Assembly (NCBI RefSeq): GCF_040744945.1
Contig: NZ_CP160453.1
Location: 3,596,001 to 3,660,000, forward strand
Source of the DNA: Saccharothrix sp. HUAS TT1
GTDB lineage: Bacteria > Actinomycetota > Actinomycetes > Mycobacteriales > Pseudonocardiaceae
Length of the DNA: 64,000 bases
Reading direction: 5' to 3'
A program made the position numbers and the translations under genes. Below the pieces are notes generated by a model, which made no database searches, had not been told where the DNA came from, and was given only the letters and a program-made list of their open reading frames with translations. Of this stretch, positions 23,438 to 32,800 are shown piece after piece; the first letter of the stretch is position 1, and each line of letters opens with the position of its first letter.

Positions 23438-26400
23438 TCATACGTCTTGGGCATAGACCCCGTCGATGGCCCACCGGCGCGCGTCGGCCAGCAGCCCGAT
23501 CATCCCGGACACCAGCCGCAGCTGGTCGACGCCGCGGATGTCGGCCTCCACCAGCCGCGGCGAGCACACCACCACCGCCACCGCCTGCGCCCGCGACAGG
23601 GCCACGTTCAACCGGTTGCGCGACAGCAGGAAGTCCAGCCCGCGCGGCAGGTCGACCGCCGCCGACGACGTCATGGTGGTGATCACCACCGGCGCCTCCT
23701 GGCCCTGGAACCGGTCGACGGTGCCGACCCGCACGTGCTCGAAGCCGTGCTTCTCCAGCTCGCGCCGCACCAGGCGCACCTGGAGGTTGTACGGCGCCAC
23801 CACCAGGACGTCCGAGTCGTCCAACGCCCGCGCGTTCGGCCCGTCCGTCCACATGCGACCCATCAACGACCGCACCACGCCCACCACCGCCCCCGCCTCC
23901 TCGACGGACGACGTGGTGTTGTGCGAGTGGGGCACGGAGTGGACGTACAACCCCGACGGCACGCCGTCGATCCCGCGCTCGGCGGCGCCGGGGTGGGCGT
24001 GCAGCAGCCCGGCGTACGACAGGTTCGACACCGGCGCGCACACCGCCGGGTGCATCCGCCGCGTCTGGTCGAGGAAGTAGCCCAGCTCCGGCGGGATCAC
24101 GTCGGCGTCGCCGATCAGGTGACCCAGCGCCGACGCCTCCGCCCCGGCCGGGTGGGTGCCCTGCACGACCTGGGGCAACTGCTGCGGGTCGCCGAGCAGC
24201 ACCAGGTTGCGCGCGCACGTCGACACGGCCAGCGCGTCGGCCAGCGCGAACTGCCCGGCCTCGTCCACGATCAGCACGTCGAACGGCTGCTCGCGCAGCG
24301 CGGCGTTGGCGAACGTCCACGCCGTGCCGCCGACCAGGTGCCCGCCGCCCTGGTCGTCGCGCCACCGCACCAGCGCCGGGTTGTCGCGCGGCTGCTCCCA
24401 CGGGCAGTCCTTCGCGGGCGCGCCCTTCGCCCGCTTCGCCGTCGGGATCGCCACGCCCAGCTCGCGGCCCGCCGCCAGGGCCGCGCTCAGCACGTTCTCC
24501 ACCGCCTTGTGGCTGGTGGACGTCACGCCGACGCTGCGCCCGCCCCGGATCAGGTGCGCGATCAGCCGGCCCGCCAGGTAGGTCTTGCCCGCGCCCGGCG
24601 GGCCCTGCACGGCCAGCGTGGAGCCGTCCAGCGCGTCCACCGCCGCGATCACGTCGGCGATCAGGTCGTCACCGCGGGGCAGCGAGCCGGTCCGCAGCCG
24701 CGGCGGCGTGCGGCGGACCAGGTCGACGCCGGGGTGCGGCGGCAGCTCGGGCAGGCCGTCCACCACCGCGCGCGCCAGGTCGTACACCGCCTCGTCCTTC
24801 GGCGTCGGCCGGACCGGGCTGCCCGGCAGCACCGCCACGGGCTGCTCGCCGTGCACGTCGTCGGGCGCGACGCTCTCCAGCACCACCAGGTCCTCGGCCG
24901 ACTCGGCCAGCACGACGGCGTCCCGCGTCACGTTCGCGGGCGTGCCGGGGTACAGCAGCCGGACCTGGTCGCCCTTCGCGAACGGGTGCGGCCGGTCCGG
25001 GTCGCACCACACCCGCACCTCGCGCTTGGCCTTGCGGACCCGGCCGGACGGCATCGCCCAGTCCTGCGACCGCACCGACACCGGCACCGCGCACGCGCTG
25101 TCGGACTCCAGCTCGCTCAGCGGCGCCGCCACCTGCCGGAAGAAGTCCCACCACGCCGGGTTGGTCTCCCGCCGGTGGTAGCCGACGGCGGCGGCCAGCA
25201 GCGCCCGCGCCCGCTCGTCGTCGGTCGCGTCCGCCGGGTTGTCCGGCAGGCCCGCCAGCAGCGGGTCGACCACGGCGGCCAGGCGCTCGGCCCGTTCGGC
25301 GCGGCGCTGGGCGGCGATCTCGTCCTCGATCTCCGCGGTGAACGACGGCTCGGCCACGTGCGGCTCGATGCCCGCCTCCCGGCGCACCTCCAGCAGGAAC
25401 CGGTACAGCCGCAGCGTCGAGACGCAGTCGTAGGTGTTGTAGTCGGCGATGCCGGTGAGCACGTCCTCGGCGCGGGCCGGGTCGACGTCGCGCAGCGCCA
25501 GGAACTCCTCGTACGCCTCGATGCTGGAGACGGCCGTGGTCACCTCGCCGGCGCGGGCGTCGGGCATGTACAGCGGTTCCAGGTACTTGATCGAGTACGA
25601 CCGCTGCGACACCCGCAGCGCCTTGCGCACCACGGCGTAGAGGTCGACCAGCGCGCCGGACCGCAGCAGGTGGTCGACGGCGTCCTCACGCGTGCCGTGC
25701 AGGGCGGCGAGCTTCTTGAGCGCGTTCACCTCGTACGGCGCGTAGTGGTAGACGTGCGCTTCGGGGTGCTCTTCGAGGGCGCGGGTGGCGAAGTCGACGA
25801 ACCGCTCGAACGCCGCCTTCTCCTGCGGCCGGGTGTGCGCCCAGAACGGCGTGAACCGCTCGTCGCCGTCGACCACGCCGAACAGGTACTCCAAGCCCTC
25901 GCCGTTGAGCGCGAACGGGTCGCCCTCCATGTCGAAGAACAGGTCGCCGGGGCTCGGCACGGGCAGCCCGGCCAGCGCCTCGGGCGCGACGACCTCGTAG
26001 GCGACCTTGCCGATCGGGTCGTCCTCGGTGCGCGAGTCGTCCTGGATGACCTGGAGCGCGGCCTGGGCGCGCAGGCCGGTGAACGTCGACGCGGACATCG
26101 TCGCCGGGCGGTCGGCGCGGGTGGCGTTGGCCAGGGCGTCGATCGTGCCGAGGCCGGCGGCGGCGAGCTTGCGGCGCTGGTCGGTGCGGATGCCCGCGAC
26201 CAGGGACAGGTCGCGGTCGGCCTCCCGGCCGGTGGCGCAGTGCCGGCCGAACCGGCAGGTGGCGCAGGCGGGGCGCTCGTCGTCCCACAGGCGTTCCGGC
26301 AGGTGGGCGGGTGCGGCGAGGCGGGCCCTGAGCCGGGTCTGGAGGTCGCGGACCAGCGGCAGGAAGTCGGCGACCTGGAACGTCCTGGTCGTGCCGTCGC

Positions 26401-26890
26401 CGAGCAGGAGGTGCATGCCGGGTCCGGCGTGCCGGCCCAGGGCGTTGGCGTAGGCCGTGAGCTGGACGACGGCGGCCGGGGTGGCATGCCGGGCGAGCTT
26501 GGCGTCGTGCGGCTCGTGACCGCGCCCGGTGGCCACGAGGAAGTCCGCGCGCCCGTGGAAGCCGTCGGCGTAGAAGACCGCCTGGTAGATCACCGGCGCC
26601 CCGGCCTCGATGGCGGCCCGCGTCTGCGCCGCGGCCTTCGTCAACGCCTCGTGCGTCGGCGCGGGCTGCGCGATCTCCACCACGTCGCCCTCGCGGCGGA
26701 ACCGCTCCAGCACCGCCAGCTCGTGCGCCACCCCGTGCCGCGTGGCGAGCGTGCTCGGCCGGTCGTCCGGCGCCGGCGCCCCGGCCACCCCCGTGGCCAG
26801 CGCCAGCGCCAACCGGCTCCGGTGCTCGCACTCCAGCAGGTCCACCAGGTCCGCGGGGGAGTGCACCAGGTGGCCGTCGGCGGTGAGCAT
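23438..26890 (-). CDS. RecB-like nuclease fused to superfamily 1 helicase
   Basis: A 1150-residue protein of the TM0106-type nuclease/helicase family. The start MLTADGHLVHSPADLVDLLECEH is chosen because the N-terminal Cas4/RecB-like domain begins there; the upstream frame runs into repeat DNA. Domains in order: a RecB-like nuclease with acidic residues in GRADFLV and DAKLAR and a CATCRFGRHC cysteine cluster (about residues 1-230), an RNase H-like domain (FFDMEGDPF, near 315), and a UPF1/Dna2-type helicase (GPPGAGKT near 765, VDEAGQF, GDPQQLPQ, NVALSRAQ). It should process DNA or RNA ends. Its promoter lies within or beside repeat element A. Confidence 0.9.
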   Translation of the reverse strand: MLTADGHLVHSPADLVDLLECEHRSRLALALATGVAGAPAPDDRPSTLATRHGVAHELAVLERFRREGDVVEIAQPAPTHEALTKAAAQTRAAIEAGAPVIYQAVFYADGFHGRADFLVATGRGHEPHDAKLARHATPAAVVQLTAYANALGRHAGPGMHLLLGDGTTRTFQVADFLPLVRDLQTRLRARLAAPAHLPERLWDDERPACATCRFGRHCATGREADRDLSLVAGIRTDQRRKLAAAGLGTIDALANATRADRPATMSASTFTGLRAQAALQVIQDDSRTEDDPIGKVAYEVVAPEALAGLPVPSPGDLFFDMEGDPFALNGEGLEYLFGVVDGDERFTPFWAHTRPQEKAAFERFVDFATRALEEHPEAHVYHYAPYEVNALKKLAALHGTREDAVDHLLRSGALVDLYAVVRKALRVSQRSYSIKYLEPLYMPDARAGEVTTAVSSIEAYEEFLALRDVDPARAEDVLTGIADYNTYDCVSTLRLYRFLLEVRREAGIEPHVAEPSFTAEIEDEIAAQRRAERAERLAAVVDPLLAGLPDNPADATDDERARALLAAAVGYHRRETNPAWWDFFRQVAAPLSELESDSACAVPVSVRSQDWAMPSGRVRKAKREVRVWCDPDRPHPFAKGDQVRLLYPGTPANVTRDAVVLAESAEDLVVLESVAPDDVHGEQPVAVLPGSPVRPTPKDEAVYDLARAVVDGLPELPPHPGVDLVRRTPPRLRTGSLPRGDDLIADVIAAVDALDGSTLAVQGPPGAGKTYLAGRLIAHLIRGGRSVGVTSTSHKAVENVLSAALAAGRELGVAIPTAKRAKGAPAKDCPWEQPRDNPALVRWRDDQGGGHLVGGTAWTFANAALREQPFDVLIVDEAGQFALADALAVSTCARNLVLLGDPQQLPQVVQGTHPAGAEASALGHLIGDADVIPPELGYFLDQTRRMHPAVCAPVSNLSYAGLLHAHPGAAERGIDGVPSGLYVHSVPHSHNTTSSVEEAGAVVGVVRSLMGRMWTDGPNARALDDSDVLVVAPYNLQVRLVRRELEKHGFEHVRVGTVDRFQGQEAPVVITTMTSSAAVDLPRGLDFLLSRNRLNVALSRAQAVAVVVCSPRLVEADIRGVDQLRLVSGMIGLLADARRWAIDGVYAQDV

Positions 26891-26973
26891 GGCGCGCAGT
26901 ATCGCCGCCAACCCCACCAACCCCACGCACCACACCCGGCGAGTCGCCACACTGCGCCCCACCACCCACCCCC

Positions 26974-27115
26974 GAACGGAGAACTCGGGGGTCCCGAGTG
27001 TTCGACTCGCGGGCCCTGAACGTACGACTCTCGCGAGAGTCCTACGTTCAGCCCGCGCGAGTCGTACGTTCACGACCACCGTGTCCTACGTTCAGGAGCG
27101 GTGAGTTCTACGTTC
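26974..27115. repeat. 22-bp-periodic palindromic element A
   Basis: The centre is a near-perfect 34-bp palindrome (27017-27050) around CTCTCGCGAGAG. To the right, CGTTC occurs at 27045, 27067, 27089 and 27111, exactly 22 bp apart. To the left, GAACG occurs at 27018 and 26974, with a degenerate GAGTG at the intervening 22-bp position, 26996. The rightmost unit contains the TAG stop of the HExxH hydroxylase gene (27108-27110). Two further copies of the architecture occur in the window. Function unknown: terminator, 3' end structure or protein-binding array. Confidence 0.85.
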
Positions 27116-28250
27116 GGGAGCCGTGGGCGGCTCGCCAGCGGGCCTCGTGGGCGGCGGCTTCGGCGTCGGCGACGGCGATCGCGGCCGGTGGGAGGGGTTC
27201 GGCGCACCACGCGCGCAGCACGGTGGCCATCTCGGTGACGAACCGGGCTCCGGTCGGCGTCAGGGCGTCGCTGCCCAACAGGGTCTCCGCCGTGATCAAC
27301 GCCGCCGAACGCCAGCGCGCGTACTCCGCCTGGGCCGCCGCACCGGGGCGCGACCGCCAGAACCCGGCCACGCCGAGGTGCGCGTAGGTGCCGTGCAGCA
27401 GACCGGCCGCCGGTCGCGGGTCCTCCCGCCACGGCGCGTAGAACAACCCGTCCCGCCCCGGCTCCACCAGGGCGAACAGGTCCATCAACGCCACCAGCTT
27501 GCTGTGCTGCGCCTCGTGCACGAGCGTCACGGCCAACGTCTCCGCGTCCGGCGCCGGCGACAGGAACACGCAGCCGAACGCGTCCGCCACCGTCGCGCTG
27601 CTGGTGCCCGAAGGCGACGACGGCATGGGCGTCACGACCGTCACGACCTCGGCGAACTCTGCCGCGAGCGCCGGGTGGTCCCGGCTCAGCAGCTCCCACG
27701 CCGCGCGCAGCGCCGCCCGCCACCCCGCCACGTCGGCCGACCGCGCCACCGGCAGCCCGTCCGGCACCCCGCCACCGGCCCACAGGTCCAGCTGCAGCAC
27801 GCACCCGCCGAGGTCGACCTCCGGCAACGGCGAGTAGGCCAACCCCGGCCCCACCACCACCCCCAACGACGGCAGCGCGAACACCGGCGCCGGCGGGAAC
27901 TCCAGGTCCACCGCCACCCCCGCCCGCACCGCGGCCGCCGCGGCCGTGAACGCCAGCTCCGCCGGCCGCGCGTCCTCGCCCCGCCGCATCGCCAACGCCG
28001 TCCGCGTCGCCCACGCGCCGACCGACGGGTGGTCCAGCACCCGGTCCACCGCCCCCGGCGCCACCCGCGCCACCTCGCGCAGCAGCGCGAACGCGGGCCG
28101 CGCCGCCGGGTCGTCGGCGATCGACCTGATCAGCAGCAACGTCCGGCTGCGCCGCGCCAGCCGCAACGTGCGCACCGCCGACGCCCCGCCACCGCCACGC
28201 GCCAGCGCGGCGAAGTCGGCCTCGGGGACCCGGAACGGCGCGACGGTCAC
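27108..28250 (-). CDS. HExxH peptide beta-hydroxylase-type protein of FxSxx system
   Basis: A 380-residue protein with the motif HEAQH (His245-His249). It belongs to the HExxH putative peptide-modification family that accompanies FxsB radical SAM enzymes and has been reassigned in databases as alpha-ketoglutarate-dependent peptide beta-hydroxylases. It starts at a GTG that overlaps the fxsB stop (GTGA), so the two are co-translated. The rest is Ala/Leu-rich and helical, with a conserved-looking LLHGTYAHLGVAGFW segment. It likely modifies the FxSxx peptide after or with FxsB. Its stop codon lies in repeat element A. Confidence 0.85.
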   Translation of the reverse strand: MTVAPFRVPEADFAALARGGGGASAVRTLRLARRSRTLLLIRSIADDPAARPAFALLREVARVAPGAVDRVLDHPSVGAWATRTALAMRRGEDARPAELAFTAAAAAVRAGVAVDLEFPPAPVFALPSLGVVVGPGLAYSPLPEVDLGGCVLQLDLWAGGGVPDGLPVARSADVAGWRAALRAAWELLSRDHPALAAEFAEVVTVVTPMPSSPSGTSSATVADAFGCVFLSPAPDAETLAVTLVHEAQHSKLVALMDLFALVEPGRDGLFYAPWREDPRPAAGLLHGTYAHLGVAGFWRSRPGAAAQAEYARWRSAALITAETLLGSDALTPTGARFVTEMATVLRAWCAEPLPPAAIAVADAEAAAHEARWRAAHGSRT

Positions 28251-29377
28251 GCCAGCGCCGCCAGGTCCGCCGCGACCCGCGACCGCACGTGCCCGATCAG
28301 CCGCAGCAGGTCCGGGCAGTACACCGACGGCCGGTCGAACCCCGCGCCCTCCCGGAACCGGTGCGCCCGCAGCCCGCCGCCGCACGCCGACACCACCGGG
28401 CACCGGCGGCACTCACCGGACAGCCCCGCCAACCCCGAGCGCCCGGCGCGCACGTCCGGCAGGTCGAGCGCCGCGTCGAACGGGTCGCGCGCCACGTGCA
28501 GCCCGGTCGCCGAGGCGTCGGGGGAGGAGGACGCCAGGATGTCGGACACCTCGATCGAACCGTCGGTCTCCACCACCACCTGCGCGGACGGCGTCAACCC
28601 GATCCCCTCCACCCCGGACCGCCCGCCCAGCAGCACCGACAGCAGCTCCTCGAACAGCCGCACCCGCGTGCGCGGCTCGGCGTACCAGCGGTCGAACACG
28701 GCGATCAGCCACTCCGCGTACGGCGTGGCGGGCGCGCCCGCGACCCGTCCCGGCGGCGGCGCCGACCAGTTGCCGTGCGGCAGCAGGAAATCCACCGCGG
28801 GCGGTGAGAGTTCCAGCAACGACTCGTAGGTGCGCACCGGGTCGTCGTCCACGTCCACGACGCACAGCAGACCGCCGTACACCGCCGGGAACGACCGCAA
28901 CGACGTCAGCGCCGCCCGCACCGCCGCCCAACTCCCGGTGCCGTCCGGCCGCACGCGGTGCCGGTCGTGCGCTTCCGGCGTGCCGTCCACGCTCACCCCG
29001 ACCCGGACGCCGAGTGCGGAGAACAGCTCCAGGAATTCGCGGTCGAGCAAAGTCGCGTTGGTCTGGACGGTGAACCGCACCACCGCGGGCACCACCGAGC
29101 GGAACCGCGACACCAACGACCCGATCGCGGCCCGGCCGGCGAGCAGCGGTTCCCCGCCGTGCAGCACCACTTCCACTTCCGCCAACCCGTGCCCGCGAAC
29201 GTGTTCCGCCACCCGTTCGGCGGTGTGCGCGACCACGTCGGGCGACATCACCCGCGGCCGGGAACGCCACCGCTGGTCGGCGAGTTCGTAGACGTAGCAG
29301 TAGTCGCACGCCAGGTTGCACCGGCTGTGCACCTTGAGCACGAACTGGCGGAACGGCAACCCTTTCCACGAGTTCAC
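28247..29377 (-). CDS. fxsB: FxsB-family radical SAM/SPASM peptide maturase
   Basis: A 376-residue radical SAM enzyme. The GTG at 29377 is chosen over more distant starts because it follows a GGGGGG-type site and gives the family N-terminus ending FRQFVLKVHSRCN. The radical SAM cysteines are Cys20, Cys24 and Cys27 (CNLACDYC); VVLHGGEPLL is the GGE motif. The C-terminal SPASM-type cluster region has CRRCPVVSACGGG and YCPDL. FxsB enzymes crosslink an aromatic ring to the beta carbon two residues later (three-residue cyclophanes) at the Phe-x-Ser motif. The divergent small gene supplies that motif. Confidence 0.93.
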   Translation of the reverse strand: MNSWKGLPFRQFVLKVHSRCNLACDYCYVYELADQRWRSRPRVMSPDVVAHTAERVAEHVRGHGLAEVEVVLHGGEPLLAGRAAIGSLVSRFRSVVPAVVRFTVQTNATLLDREFLELFSALGVRVGVSVDGTPEAHDRHRVRPDGTGSWAAVRAALTSLRSFPAVYGGLLCVVDVDDDPVRTYESLLELSPPAVDFLLPHGNWSAPPPGRVAGAPATPYAEWLIAVFDRWYAEPRTRVRLFEELLSVLLGGRSGVEGIGLTPSAQVVVETDGSIEVSDILASSSPDASATGLHVARDPFDAALDLPDVRAGRSGLAGLSGECRRCPVVSACGGGLRAHRFREGAGFDRPSVYCPDLLRLIGHVRSRVAADLAALA

Positions 29378-29459
29378 GCCACCGACCCCCCGGACATTCC
29401 CACCACCGCACCGCCAATCTTTCCCCCAGGAGCAATCAAACACAGCCCGCCGCCCACTA

Positions 29460-29564
29460 CCTCCGCCAATCGGAGGATTCCCCACCACAACCGTTGTCGT
29501 TCACTACGATGGGAAGTGCGCTGTCGGCATCGCCGGCAATCAGGCGACTGCGGTAAACCCGCAG
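29460..29564. promoter_or_regulatory. Two inverted repeats between fxsB and fxsA
   Basis: The 213-bp divergent region has CCTCCG-CCAAT-CGGAGG (29460-29476) and CTGCGG-TAAAC-CCGCAG (29548-29564), each with perfect 6-base arms and a 5-base spacer. A third half-copy, CTGCGGTTA, follows at 29567. The same spacing and the position near both starts suggest binding sites for a dimeric regulator controlling both arms of the locus. No regulator gene adjoins. Confidence 0.45.
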
Positions 29565-29590
29565 CACTGCGGTTAGGGGGTACGTCGGAC

Positions 29591-29758
29591 ATGACTGCCG
29601 AACCCGTCCTGGAGTCCGAACTCCTGGACGTCACGGGCGTTGACCTGGCCCGGTTGGCCGATCTGCCGGACACCGCGCTGCGCGCCGCGCTGCACCGGAT
29701 CCTGGCCGAGAACGCCGAACTGCCCACCCGGTTCGCCGCGTTCGAGAGCTCGCTGTGA
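29591..29758 (+). CDS. fxsA: FxSxx-COOH RiPP precursor peptide
   Basis: A 55-residue peptide ending FAAFESSL, so the C-terminus is exactly Phe51-Glu-Ser53-Ser-Leu, the FxSxx-COOH signature. The leader has the typical ELLDVTGVDLARLADLPDTA-type segment and a helical ALHRILAENAE stretch. It is the substrate of the divergent FxsB, which should link Phe51 to Ser53, and possibly of the HExxH protein. It precedes the large TPR protein gene by 104 bp; a 14-base palindrome, CCGGCGGCCGCCGG, lies just after its stop (29761). Confidence 0.93.
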   Translation: MTAEPVLESELLDVTGVDLARLADLPDTALRAALHRILAENAELPTRFAAFESSL

Positions 29759-29862
29759 GCCCGGCGGCCGCCGGGGCCGTTCGGGTGAACCGCGGCTGAG
29801 TCGCGGGCGCGCGGCCCGCCTTACCGGTATTCCCAAGTCCTCCGGCCGCTCAGGAGCAGCAG

Positions 29863-32800
29863 ATGAGCACCCCGCGCACCACCTCGGCCCACACCGGCGT
29901 CACCGCCTTCCTGTCGGCGACCGGCGGCACCGGCCGCACCAGCGCGGTGGCGAACCTGGCCTGGGCGCTGGCCGCGGCCGGGCAGCGGGTCCTGGTCGTG
30001 GACTGGGGCTCGGAGGTGCCGCGGGTGCGCGAGTACCTGGAGCCGTTCCTGGTGGCCCGCCTCGGCCTGCCGGACGCGCTGGGCCGCGGGCTGCTCGCCG
30101 CGTACCGCGCGGACCCGCTGCGCGAGGAGGACGCGGCGCCCGCCGTCGAGCGGTTCGCGCCGCCCGCGGGCGACGTCACCGAACCCGGCCACATCGACGT
30201 GGTGTCGCCGATGCAGACCGACGCGGCCGGCCGCCCGCAACCCGAGACCAGGCACGGCGACGCGGGCGCGATCGCCGAGCTGCGCTCCCGGCTGACCGAG
30301 TCCGACTACGACCAGGTGCTGATCGACGCGCCGACGGGCGCGGGCGACGAGTCGCTGACGCTGATCGCGACGCTGTGCGAGCTGGCCGTGGTGTGCTTCC
30401 GGCCGCGACCGCGCGCCATCGCCGACGCGGCGGACCTGGCCGCCCGGCTGCGCAAGCGCGCGCCGATCCGGATCGACGTGGTGCCGGTGGCGACGCTGTT
30501 CGACGACGCCGACGAGCAGTCCCGGGCGCAGCGCATCCGGTCCGCGATCCACGCCGCGTTCGCCGAACTGCTGGCGGGCCAGGCGAAGCGGGTGCCGGAC
30601 GGCGGCACGATCGAGATCCCGTACCGCCCGTTCGACGCGTTCGACCCGCTGCTGGCGATCCTGGTCGAGGAGCCGACCAGCGGCGGCGCGCTGGAGGCCC
30701 AGTACGGCAGGCTGGCCGCGGCGGTCACCGACGGCGCGGTGACCGAGGTGTCGCCGGTGTCGCCGGTGCTGCGGTCCCGCTACCGGCGGGTGTTCGGGCT
30801 GACGTCGACCACCGAGCCGGACCGGGTGGTCATCGCGTACGCGCCGCGGGACCGGCCCTGGGCCGACTGGGTGCGCGGCCAGCTGGAGCGCGCGGGCGCG
30901 GAGGTGCGCCGGCTGGCCGAGGCGGGCGACTGGCTGCGCGCCGACGTGCCGCCGGGCGTGGTGGTGCTGGCGTCGCCGCACCTCGGCCCGGTGGAGCTGC
31001 CCGCCCGGCCGCTGACCGCGCTGCGGCTCCAGCTGACCGACGAGGAGCCGGCGCCGGGCGCGCTGTCCGTGCACGACCACACCGCCGAGACGCTGAGCGC
31101 CCGGCTGCTCAGCCACTTCGGCCTGATCGACCGGCCCGGCACCGAGCACGAGCCCGGCATGCGGGTGCCCGGCAGCGACCCGAACGTGTTCGACCTGCCG
31201 CCGCGCCACCGCGGCTTCGTCGGCCGCGACGAGGACTTGGAGGCGTTGCGGGACAAGTTCGCGGCGGCCGGTGACGCGGGCGCCCTGGTGGTGGTCGACG
31301 GCGTGCCCGGCGTCGGCAAGAGCGAGCTGGCGCTGGAGTACGCCTACCGGTTCTCGTCGGACTACGCGGCGGTGTGGTGGCTGTCCGCGCACGACCGGCA
31401 GTCGCTGCTGACCGGCCTGGCGGCGCTGGCGGCCCGGCTGCGCCAGCCCGGCTCGACCGACTACGGCACGCTGTCCGCGCTGGAGCGGCTGTCGGACGAC
31501 CCGGTGTACGCGCGGTTCCTGCTGGTCTACGACAACGTCGACGACCCGTCCGTGGTCGACGGCCTGCTGCCGTCCGGCGTCACCGGGCACGTGCTGGTCA
31601 CCTCCCGGCCGACGGCCGGGCGGGCCGTCGAGCTGGTGCCGATGCGCGCCGACGACAGCGCGCGGCTGCTGCTGGAGCGCGTGCCCGGCCTGACCGCGGA
31701 CGACGCGCGGCGGGTCGCGGACACCGTCGACCACCTGCCGCTGGCGCTGGACCTGGCGTCGTCCTGGCTCGGCGAGACGGCGCGGACCGAGGTCGGCGCG
31801 GGCTCCCGCGACACCGACGCGGCGTCGTGGGCGACGCGCACGCTGTTCGAACGGCTCGGCCGGTCGGAGCTGACCGGTGTGGCCCGGGTGGTCGACGTGG
31901 CCGTGGACGCGTTGCGGGACAACGCGACCGGCCGGTTGGCCGTGCTGGTGGCCGAGCTGTGCGCGTTCCTGTCGCCGGAGGGCGCGGACCTGGGGCTGGT
32001 GCGCTCGCCCGCGTTCCTCGGCCGGGTGGTCGAGGCGGGCGGCGTCGACGCCGAGCCGTTGCGGCTGGACGCCGCCGAGATCGACCGGGTGCTCTGGTAC
32101 GGCGCGCGGTACGGGCTGTTCCGCGTCGACTGGGGCGACCAGTACTCGTTACGCCTGCACCGCGTGGTGCAGCGCGCGCTGCGCGACCGCATGTCCCCGA
32201 CCGAGCGGGAGGAGCGGCAGACCGCCGTGCTGCGCGCGCTGGCCGCGTTGGCGCCGACCGAGGTGGAGGGCAACTCGCCGACCAGGCGCGCCCGGTTCGC
32301 CGAGCTGCAGAAGCACGTGCTGCCGTCCGGCGCGCTGGCCAGCGGCGACCTGGAGGTGCGCCGCTGGCTGGTCAACCAGGTGCGGTTCCTGTTCACCGAC
32401 GGCGGCGCGGGCGTGCGGCGGGCCGCGCTGGAACCGGGGCACGCGCTGCTGGACGCGTGGACCCTGAGGTTCGGCACGGCCGACCCGCTGCGCAACCGGC
32501 TGGCCACCGAGCTGGCCAACGTGCACCGCGTGCTCGGCGACCCGACCTCGGCGCTGCGGCTGGACGACCTGGCGCTGGCCCAGCAGCGGCGCGCGCTGGA
32601 CCTGACCCACCCGCGGCCGCTGATCACCGCCCGCGGCCGGGGCGGCGACCTGCGCGGGCTCGGCCTGTTCTCCGAGGCGCTGGCCGAGGACCAGGCCACC
32701 TGGGAGGGCCTGCGCTCGGTGCTCGGCGAGGACCACCCGGACACCCGCAGCGCGGCCAACAACCTGGCGTCGTCGATGTTCCTGTCCGGTGACGCGGCGG

